From Companilactobacillus tucceti DSM 20183 (GTDB taxonomy: Bacteria > Bacillota > Bacilli > Lactobacillales > Lactobacillaceae): 43,697 bases of DNA. Location of the stretch: NCBI RefSeq assembly GCF_001434665.1, contig NZ_AZDG01000008.1:1-43697 (forward strand). The letters run 5' to 3'. Below the pieces are notes generated by a model, which worked only from the letters and a program-made list of their open reading frames with translations, was not told the origin of the DNA and did no database searches. The position numbers were made by a program, and so were the translations under genes. This document shows positions 37,091 through 43,697 of the stretch, in pieces; the stretch's first letter is position 1; every line of letters starts with the position of its first letter.

Positions 37091-39445
37091 ATGCACGTAG
37101 GCGAAAAAAATAAAAAATTGTTGTTTATATTTTTATTATTATTGTCGTTGGTAACGACTAAATTGCTTGATAATAATCATTTAAGTATAAATGCAGCTTC
37201 AACAGAGAGGGTTTCGCCTGTGGATGAGCCTCCAGAAGATCCTGACGACTTACATAATGCTTTAGCCACGGCTCCAAGAGGATTGGATATTTCAGATCCA
37301 ACATTTCAAAGAGGTTTTTTCACTAAAGTAGGATCATCTGAAAATATGAATGCCTCAAAAGTTATCAAAAGGAACGATTCTGATCCAGCTGATAATACGC
37401 GCATTTTGAGAGTTACTCATAGAACCTACCAACTAGGTTCTATTTGGAGTAATATAGATCAATCTAATTTTCTTGACATTTCAAAAGACCAAACAATGTC
37501 GATGTGGCTTTATTTCGGACGTCCAATAAATCCTGATAATCCAAAGGAAGTAGGGGATGGTATGGCCTTTGTATTGCAGAATGCCCAAGATGATCCAACT
37601 AATATTCAAAATCCCCTTGGTGGTATAAGAGCAATATCAAGGTTTAAAGGAAACCCTGCTCCTGGGCAGACTCTAGGTGTTTGGGGTGCTGATATGGACA
37701 ACGATAAGTCAAATTACGTAAAACCTTATGGCATATTACCAACAGCTATACAAAATAGTTTTGCCATAGAATTCGATACTTTCTTAAACGTTTTGAATAA
37801 GTATCAAGATATAAGTGGGGAAGGGGTATCATTTGATTATAGGTTCCCTAGATTTGGTAAGCCAATAAATGGTCAACATATTAATATGGATTATCCTGAT
37901 GGGACAGAGGCAGATAAGTCATTTGATTCAGATGGACCAGAGACGTATATGCCATTTTCTTCTAGTGATGTTGGTGGTACAAAAAACTATTATATGATGA
38001 ATCATAATAATTTGGTTGATGGATTAAGTTTAACCGATAGTAAATGGCATCATATGACAGTTAAATTTAATCATTCAACTAGCACTCTTTCTTATACTTT
38101 TGACGATAAAGATAATACTACTGGAACGTCAATACCTAATCCTATTAGTAAATCAATAAAATTAGACATGTCTCACTTCAAATTAAGTGGTAATAAATTG
38201 AGATGGGGATTTACTGGCTCTACTGGTAAGTATATGGAAAACAACTTGATTGTATTTGAGAGTATACCGTCATTTGTTAGTGCTGATTCCAATACTAAAA
38301 TAAAAGATAATACTAAAAATAAAGTTTTAACTTCAACTGATAAGCACGTTGATTCAGGCGATGATCTTAGTTTTATATATGATTTGAATTATAAAAATGG
38401 TTCTAAAGATTGGTCTGACATTTTAGCTAAGATGAATTTACCAGAACAAGTAACCTTCACTTCTGGTACTATCCATTACGAAGATGGTTCAAGTGAAGTA
38501 ATTCCTTTAAAAGAATATAGCAACAATCAAGTCAAACATCTTCTAGGTAAATCATTATCTAATAATATGAATCACGCTCAAATTGAATTACATACAACTG
38601 TTAACATGGTGGATTCGCAAACTAAAGTACCTTCTACTCACGTGAAGTTTGAGAGTGATAACTTTATTATTGATGATGATAATCAGGACTTTATCATAGA
38701 TATTCCTGAAATGATGATAAGTGCCAGATCACTAGTTAATATCGATGATTCTTCGATGGATCAAATACCTGATCAAATTCCTATAAATGGGGATGTTTGG
38801 TATACAAATGGAAATTCAATCGTTCCAAGTAATGTAACTCTTCATGCAAATATGGGTAGTTATAATAATGAATTTCAATTGACTAAATACAATGGAACAA
38901 AAGCAACATTTGATTTTGATATTCCTAAAACTGAATTGATCAAGGGGCAAAATATTTTAACAGTTTATGCTACGGACAATGTTGGACGCCAAACAGGTAA
39001 AGTACAAATAGTTTTCACTGTGGCTGGTAACTTAGAGTTTGGTAATTTTGACCGGATGGTTTTTTTTGAAAATGTTAAGCAAAACCAGTCAGATGTATTT
39101 ATAAAAAGACAAAATGGTTGGCATATGGAAATCATTGATGGTCGTAGTATCGGAAGAAGTTGGACGCTTCAAGCAAAAGCCACTGATTTAATTGATGAAA
39201 CCAATGGACATAAGTTCAATGGTAATATTGTCTATCGTTGCGCAGATGGATTTGTTCATTCTTTATCGAATTATCAATCGATCTTCTCGAATACAAAAAA
39301 TATTGAAGATACTCAAAAAATTGACGTAGCAAGCAAATGGACGGACGATAGTGGAATATTGCTTCAGTCAGGAAAAAGCAACTCTCCAGGTGCTTATACA
39401 GGGACGATTTTTTGGTCATTAGTAGATGGATTACCTAATTCCTAA
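37091..39445 (+). CDS. Secreted L-type-lectin and WxL-domain surface protein
   Basis: This 784-aa exported protein probably sits on the cell wall and binds a sugar ligand. A basic start and hydrophobic core (about 10-24) form the signal peptide, with cleavage near INAAS (about 36). Residues about 60-395 resemble a bacterial L-type lectin (GDGMAFVLQN, AIEFDTFLN). A middle region of beta-rich repeats (about 405-655) follows. The last 100 residues look like a WxL domain, with WTL at 691-693 and YTGTIFWSL at 769-777, which would bind peptidoglycan without an LPXTG anchor. AGGGGA precedes the ATG. The usual WxL operon partners (DUF916, LPXTG proteins) are absent nearby. Confidence 0.86.
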   Translation: MHVGEKNKKLLFIFLLLLSLVTTKLLDNNHLSINAASTERVSPVDEPPEDPDDLHNALATAPRGLDISDPTFQRGFFTKVGSSENMNASKVIKRNDSDPADNTRILRVTHRTYQLGSIWSNIDQSNFLDISKDQTMSMWLYFGRPINPDNPKEVGDGMAFVLQNAQDDPTNIQNPLGGIRAISRFKGNPAPGQTLGVWGADMDNDKSNYVKPYGILPTAIQNSFAIEFDTFLNVLNKYQDISGEGVSFDYRFPRFGKPINGQHINMDYPDGTEADKSFDSDGPETYMPFSSSDVGGTKNYYMMNHNNLVDGLSLTDSKWHHMTVKFNHSTSTLSYTFDDKDNTTGTSIPNPISKSIKLDMSHFKLSGNKLRWGFTGSTGKYMENNLIVFESIPSFVSADSNTKIKDNTKNKVLTSTDKHVDSGDDLSFIYDLNYKNGSKDWSDILAKMNLPEQVTFTSGTIHYEDGSSEVIPLKEYSNNQVKHLLGKSLSNNMNHAQIELHTTVNMVDSQTKVPSTHVKFESDNFIIDDDNQDFIIDIPEMMISARSLVNIDDSSMDQIPDQIPINGDVWYTNGNSIVPSNVTLHANMGSYNNEFQLTKYNGTKATFDFDIPKTELIKGQNILTVYATDNVGRQTGKVQIVFTVAGNLEFGNFDRMVFFENVKQNQSDVFIKRQNGWHMEIIDGRSIGRSWTLQAKATDLIDETNGHKFNGNIVYRCADGFVHSLSNYQSIFSNTKNIEDTQKIDVASKWTDDSGILLQSGKSNSPGAYTGTIFWSLVDGLPNS

Positions 39446-39479
39446 TACAAGAATATTTTCCTATAAAATTTTAAACGAC

Positions 39480-39508
39480 TTCATATATTAATAATTTTGG
39501 TATATACT
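39480..39508 (+). promoter_or_regulatory. Candidate promoter of the lipoprotein pair
   Basis: TTCATA (39480-39485), a 17-base spacer and TATACT (39503-39508). The -10 lies in an inverted repeat, ATATAC-tac-GTGTATAT (39502-39518), which could be an operator. The -35 match is only moderate. Confidence 0.4.
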
Positions 39509-39536
39509 ACGTGTATATGAATAGTAGAATTATAAA

Positions 39537-39593
39537 AAGACGAATGTAGCTGACATATTTATGTACAGACATGTCACTGCGTTTGTCTTTTTT
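39537..39593 (+). terminator. Long hairpin with T run in the lipoprotein leader (terminator or attenuator)
   Basis: The left arm (39537-39556, AAGACGAATGTAGCTGACAT) pairs with the right arm (39571-39589, ATGTCACTGCGTTTGTCTT) through about 19 pairs, including G-U pairs and a one-base bulge, around a 14-base loop. Six T residues follow. It lies 92 bases after the WxL gene and ends about 28 bases before the ribosome site of the first lipoprotein. It could end the WxL transcript or act as an attenuator in the lipoprotein leader. Confidence 0.75.
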
Positions 39594-39633
39594 GTGTTTT
39601 TGCTATTGTAATTATTTTTTGAGGGGGGGAAGT

Positions 39634-40986
39634 ATGAGACACAAAAGTTATCTATTAATGTTCATTAGTTTATTATTTTTGTTTTTCGTCGCTGGCTGTA
39701 ACAATAATTCATCGCACGATTTAAATGAAAATAATTCTAGTGGCAATATAGTAATCAAAGGTCATAACTTCAGAGGATTACATCAGGGTAATGGTACTGT
39801 TAAAGATCCTGATTACAAATATTCAATGTATTTTGATAAAGACGGAAGTTTCGTTCAAGATATTATTAGTTCTAAAGGATTCTCTGGAATATTTACCGAA
39901 GAGGGTACTTATACGATCGATAAAAATGGGGATGTTACGATGAACATCGATCGTGTGACTGAAGAACGTTTTAATGATGACTCAGATTTAAAAAGGGGAG
40001 TTGCACCAGTAAGTATTGTTCAAAGACAAGGTGATACGCTAAATGAAGCCGAGGATCACCTTATTAAAATTGAGAATAAGAAATCTTACTTACTAGGAAC
40101 CGTAAATAACGTTAAATTGTATCCTACAAATAATCAAACAGTCAGCTATGGTAAGCATTATCGTCGTGAGATGAAGAAATATGACAACACTAATAATAAA
40201 TTTTCAGATCATGGTTTTAGTTCAAATGGAATGGACACACCGATGAACGCTATTGCATTTAAAGGTAATAAGTTTATCTGGAGATATGTTTATTTAGGTA
40301 AGAATGCTGATAAGGATAATGCGGTAATGGCAGTTTTTCAAGGTACATATTCTTATAATTCAAAAAATAAAGTCGTAACTTTGAAAATTGCTGATCAATC
40401 TAATTCATATTACGGTAATTTAATGAAACTTAATGGATTTTCATATATTAAGTCAGGCAGTCCATTGGCTGGAAGTAAATTAAAATTAAGATATATTGAT
40501 AATTCCTTATTGTTTATTAGTAATAAGTTTAAGAGTTGGAAAATGGAAGATAATTATCCAGATGACTCTACTCAAAGCCAGCCTAAGTATGAAGATTATA
40601 TCAATAGCTATTCCGTAGCTACTTTTAATTCTCAGATGCATAAAGAGGATACTGAAAAATCGTCAGTTAAAAGTAAGTTTCCGACAAAAGAGGATTTTGC
40701 TAATTGGGTAACAGATTACTATCAAAATGAACGAGATGAACCAGATTTTAAGGTAAATGATTTATCTGAAGGTGGCAGAGTATCAGTAAGAGATTCATTA
40801 GATGGAGATCAAACTGAGAAATCTGTTGTTTATGGTTTGTCCTATTCAATAACTACTGATGATAGCGATGTACCTGATATTGGTAGAGCCGTTTGTATAA
40901 CTTCCGATGGGAAGATTTATAGCGGTCATTTCAATGTTTTAGATGATGATTTGACGCAAGCATATTCAGATTATAGTAACGATTAA
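39634..40986 (+). CDS. Lipoprotein of unknown family, first of a tandem pair
   Basis: This 450-aa exported lipoprotein has a signal peptide with lipobox VAGC (Cys22), so it is anchored to the outer face of the membrane. After a Ser/Asn linker comes the IKGHNFRGLHQGNGT block with DPDYKYSMYFDKDGSFVQDI (about residues 40-80), then a middle region with NGMDTPMNAIAFKGNKFIWR, and a C-terminal part starting FPTKEDFANWVTDYYQ (about 346). I know no function for these. ATG 39634 follows GAGGGGGGG; a longer in-frame start at 39571 lies inside the leader hairpin and has no ribosome site. The next gene is a full-length paralogue nine bases on. Confidence 0.87.
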   Translation: MRHKSYLLMFISLLFLFFVAGCNNNSSHDLNENNSSGNIVIKGHNFRGLHQGNGTVKDPDYKYSMYFDKDGSFVQDIISSKGFSGIFTEEGTYTIDKNGDVTMNIDRVTEERFNDDSDLKRGVAPVSIVQRQGDTLNEAEDHLIKIENKKSYLLGTVNNVKLYPTNNQTVSYGKHYRREMKKYDNTNNKFSDHGFSSNGMDTPMNAIAFKGNKFIWRYVYLGKNADKDNAVMAVFQGTYSYNSKNKVVTLKIADQSNSYYGNLMKLNGFSYIKSGSPLAGSKLKLRYIDNSLLFISNKFKSWKMEDNYPDDSTQSQPKYEDYINSYSVATFNSQMHKEDTEKSSVKSKFPTKEDFANWVTDYYQNERDEPDFKVNDLSEGGRVSVRDSLDGDQTEKSVVYGLSYSITTDDSDVPDIGRAVCITSDGKIYSGHFNVLDDDLTQAYSDYSND

Positions 40987-40995
40987 GGGGAATGT

Positions 40996-42369
40996 ATGAG
41001 ACGTAAAAGAAATCTTTTAATATTTTTTAGCATATTATTTTTATTAATATTAGCGGGATGTAGCAGTAGTAAACCAATTATTAAAGATAGCTCTAATAAT
41101 TCAAATGGGGATTTAATAATTAAAGGTCACAATTTTAAAGGTATACACCATGGTAAAGGAACTGCGGCAGATCCAGATTATAAGTATTCGATGTTCTTTG
41201 GAAAAGATGGTAATTTTGTTCAGGATATAATCAGTTCAAAGGGATTTGCTGGAAGATTTACCGAGAAGGGTACATATACGATTGATAAAAGTGGCGATAT
41301 TACGATGAATATCGATAGTGTCACAGAAGAAAGATTTAATAGTGACAGTGATTTACAAGATGGAATCGCACCAATAAGTATTGCTCAAAGACAAGGTAAT
41401 ACATTAAATGCTGCAGAAGATCATCCTATTAAAATAGAAAATAAGAAAACTTATCTATTAGGTACAGTAAATAAAGTTAAATTGTATTCAACTGATAAAA
41501 AAACAGTAAAATATAACAAACATTATCAAAGTGAAAAAAGAAAATATGATGATGTTTATAATAAGTTTTCAGATCACGGCTTTACATCTAATGGAATGGA
41601 TACACCAATGAATGCGATTGCATTTAAAAATAGTAAATTTATTTGGAGATATGGATATCAAGATGCCAAATCAACAAGTAAGGATTCTGCTGTAATGGCA
41701 GTTTTCCAAGGAACATATTCATATAACTCAAACAATAAAATTATGACTTTAAAAGTAGTCAACCAATCAAATTCTTATTATGGTGATTTGATGAAATTAG
41801 GTGGTTTTGAGTATCAAAAATCCGGCAGTCCATTGGCCGGAAATACTATTAAACTAAGATATAGAAATAATACTTTGGCCTTGATAGGCAATGCATTTGA
41901 TAGTTGGGATATGGAAGATAATTACCCTAATGACGCTACACAAAGCCAACCTAAGTATGATGACTATATTAGTAGTTATTCAGTAGCAGCTTTTGATTCA
42001 CAAATGCATAAAGGTTCAAGTACTGATAATGGTTCTGGTGGATCAGTCAAAGATGTATTCCCAACTAAAGAAGACTTTGCTGATTGGGTAACAGATTATT
42101 ATCAAAGCCAAGATGATGAATATTACGAGAACTTTCACGTATTAGAATCAGGGGATGGCGCCACATTACCAGTAACGGATGATAATGGAAACAAGAAGGC
42201 TTTGCCGATGGTTTATAGACTCTATTATTCGATTGCTGAAGAAGGAAATGAAATGTCTGATACTGGAAAGAATATTGGTATTTCTTCAGATGGAAAACTT
42301 TATAACGGTCATGACATTGTTTTTGATCCTGATTTAACGCAAGCTTATCAGGATTATGCTAATAATTAA
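40996..42369 (+). CDS. Lipoprotein of unknown family, second of a tandem pair
   Basis: This 457-aa paralogue of the preceding gene matches along the whole length. The lipobox is LAGC (Cys22). The same blocks occur in the same order: IKGHNFKGIHHGKGT, DPDYKYSMFFGKDGNFVQDI, NGMDTPMNAIAFKNSKFIWR, and the C-terminal FPTKEDFADWVTDYYQ. The linker before the C-terminal part and the last 60 residues differ most. AAGGGGA precedes the ATG, and there is no promoter or terminator between the two, so they form one operon by tandem duplication. The function is unknown; a membrane-anchored binding or wall-associated role is possible but not shown. Confidence 0.87.
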   Translation: MRRKRNLLIFFSILFLLILAGCSSSKPIIKDSSNNSNGDLIIKGHNFKGIHHGKGTAADPDYKYSMFFGKDGNFVQDIISSKGFAGRFTEKGTYTIDKSGDITMNIDSVTEERFNSDSDLQDGIAPISIAQRQGNTLNAAEDHPIKIENKKTYLLGTVNKVKLYSTDKKTVKYNKHYQSEKRKYDDVYNKFSDHGFTSNGMDTPMNAIAFKNSKFIWRYGYQDAKSTSKDSAVMAVFQGTYSYNSNNKIMTLKVVNQSNSYYGDLMKLGGFEYQKSGSPLAGNTIKLRYRNNTLALIGNAFDSWDMEDNYPNDATQSQPKYDDYISSYSVAAFDSQMHKGSSTDNGSGGSVKDVFPTKEDFADWVTDYYQSQDDEYYENFHVLESGDGATLPVTDDNGNKKALPMVYRLYYSIAEEGNEMSDTGKNIGISSDGKLYNGHDIVFDPDLTQAYQDYANN

Positions 42370-42414
42370 AAAAACTGATTTTATCTTTTTAAAAAAGGTA
42401 AAATCAGTTTTTTT
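42369..42414 (+). terminator. Rho-independent terminator after the lipoprotein pair
   Basis: AAAAACTGATTTTATC (about 42370-42385) pairs with GGTAAAATCAGTTTTT (42397-42412), extended inward by CTTTTT/AAAAAAG, and is followed by T residues. Confidence 0.88.
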
Positions 42415-42643
42415 ACATTAAATTGTTATTATTCATTTTTTTGAAAATTTTTATTGGATATTTGTTTAATTGTTGTCTTGTAAGGGTCTTCATTTATCAA
42501 CTACTATGCATTATACTAGAATGTATACAGAGAAAGTTAGATGAAAAGTACGTATGACATTGAGAATATATTAGTTGTGTGTGGGTCGTATATACAATTT
42601 GTTTAAATTTTTCAAATTTTTTATTGAGGGGACGAAAATACAT

Positions 42644-43697
42644 ATGGATTTTAAGAGAAAACGTCTAGAAAAAGCATTAGAGGAGAAAACTTATCGTGTT
42701 AAGTTAGTACATGGTAAGAAAGGTTGGTTAGCCGTTGGGTTAACATTTGTAACCTTATTTGGTATATCAATTTTTTGACAAAAGACAGTTGATGCATCAG
42801 CAGTTAATAATGTTGCTGTAGTTAACGCAAAATCAGGTAGTTCAATTCATTTGTGGAATGACGTAACTACAAATAAGATACATAGATCTGATAGAGGATT
42901 ACAAAGTGGAACATCTTGGAAGACAGCCAAAGCCGTTATCGGTGTTGATGGCAATACCTATGTCCAAGTAAGTACTAATGAATACGCTAATATCAACCAA
43001 ATGGATCTTCAAAATGAAACATCTAAACAAGACTTGAGTGGTGTTGTTCATGTTGGTAACAATACTCAACTTTACAGTAATCCATTGGAAGGTGCTAAAC
43101 CGATTTCTAACCGTGCTTTAGCAGCCAATACTGATTGGAAGACAGATGGTAAAGTGACAGTTAATGGTGTTACATACTATCGAGTTTCAACTGACGAATG
43201 GGTCAAAGCAGAGGACTCAAACTTAATTTCTGAAACATCACGTTCCGATAAAACTTATATAGCAAATGATCCAGATGCTGAGCCATTGCCGGATACTGAT
43301 ACAGATACGGATAATAACAATAATGGTTCTGGTGATAATAATGGTGGTGGTACTACTACTCCGACAGAAACAAAAGCACCAGTAACAATCAAATATGTAG
43401 ACGACCAAGGTAAAACTATTGCTTCAGCACCTGATAAAACAACAGAAGGAACAGTAGGTCAAACATATACGCTAACAGATGCAGATAAAACAGTTGAAGG
43501 ATATACATATGTATCAGCTGACAATGATGGAAAAGAAATCACAAAAGATGGACTAACAATCACTGTTACATTAAAAGCAGATACTCCCGAAGTAACAACA
43601 GCAGATGTAACATTACATTATACAGATGAAAATGGAGCTACAATTGATGGATTATCTGACAAGAAAGTTAGTGGAGATATAGGTAAAACATATACAC
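42644..43697 (+). pseudogene. SLAP/MucBP surface protein, in-frame TGA in signal peptide, cut by window edge
   Basis: The start (ATG 42644, GAGGGGA upstream) gives a KxYKxGKxW-type signal peptide: KTYRVKLVHGKKGW, then the hydrophobic LAVGLTFVTLFGISIF. TGA follows at 42776-42778 after 44 codons. The same frame stays open for over 300 codons to the window end. It begins QKTVDASAVN, the expected cleavage region, then two SLAP-like domains (about 42800-43010 and 43040-43225; the second has NGVTYYRVSTDEWVKA), an Asp/Asn/Gly-rich linker (about 43272-43365), one MucBP repeat (about 43380-43580) and the start of another. A Gly codon GGA changed to TGA would explain the break. If real, the protein is not exported. 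The next in-frame ATG (43001) has no ribosome site. Confidence 0.85.

Noticed and set aside
39571-39633. Longer N-terminus for the first lipoprotein from ATG 39571
   Set aside because: This stretch is the right arm of the leader hairpin, has no Shine-Dalgarno, and would place 21 extra residues before a perfect lipoprotein signal peptide.
1-43697. CRISPR arrays, tRNA or rRNA genes, insertion sequences, prophage genes
   Set aside because: I looked for repeated spacers, cloverleaf-like runs, transposase motifs and integrase motifs and saw none.
42779-43697. Alternative genetic code or selenocysteine as the reason for TGA at 42776
   Set aside because: TGA ends other genes in the window (for example rsmE), no selenocysteine machinery or SECIS-like hairpin is seen, and the position lies in a signal peptide core.

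Overview
The window is low-GC Gram-positive chromosome with the gene content of a Lactobacillaceae species. A former Lactobacillus lineage such as Companilactobacillus would fit, but I cannot fix the genus from sequence alone. Supporting signs are T-box-controlled aminoacyl-tRNA synthetase operons, the glyQS-dnaG-rpoD block, a C69 dipeptidase, a WxL-domain protein, and a KxYKxGKxW-type surface protein with SLAP and MucBP domains. Good Shine-Dalgarno sites are common, and six genes appear to start at TTG.

Layout. 1-2123 (minus strand): a C69 dipeptidase and a YbaK-type aminoacyl-tRNA deacylase, with half of a palindromic repeat at the left edge. 2307-5102: a 58-aa basic peptide, an unrecognised 133-aa protein, then prmA, rsmE and a small membrane protein. 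5190-8482: rel, dtd and a HAD phosphatase. 8674-14042: an amino-acid permease, a small helical protein, a DUF1836-degV pair, and treC with a near-consensus promoter. 14072-15370 (minus): a secreted SH3b/amidase_3 wall hydrolase. 15618-18853: a T-box leader with hisS-aspS. 18997-21877: msrB-msrA, a YitT-family membrane protein and endonuclease IV. 21885-22706 (minus): the PPDK regulator. 22831-26652: rpsU, then phoH-ybeY-cdd-era-recO. 26657-32877: a glycine T-box, glyQ-glyS, dnaG and rpoD. 33003-36946: an interrupted cfa, trmK, a Nif3-like gene and pepT. 37091-43697: an accessory cell-surface region with a lectin/WxL protein, two tandem paralogous lipoproteins behind a long leader hairpin, and a SLAP/MucBP protein that runs off the window.

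Most of the window is conserved housekeeping for translation (synthetases, rRNA and tRNA methylases, tRNA proofreading, Era, YbeY, S21), replication and transcription initiation (DnaG, sigma factor), the stringent response, and peptide use. Methionine sulfoxide repair and endonuclease IV cover damage repair. The last 6.6 kb is the accessory part.

Three coding lesions or substitutions stand out. The HD motif of Rel has Gln in place of the metal-binding His77. cfa has one in-frame TAA at 33336. The surface protein at 42644 has one in-frame TGA inside its signal peptide. Both interrupted frames are otherwise intact, which points to recent mutation, base-call error or readthrough. Two regulatory points are also notable. 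The leader of hisS-aspS has no His codon in its specifier region but has Asp codons. The lipoprotein pair sits behind an attenuator-like hairpin. I did not find a clearly new multi-gene system. The lipoprotein pair and its leader are the least explained part.
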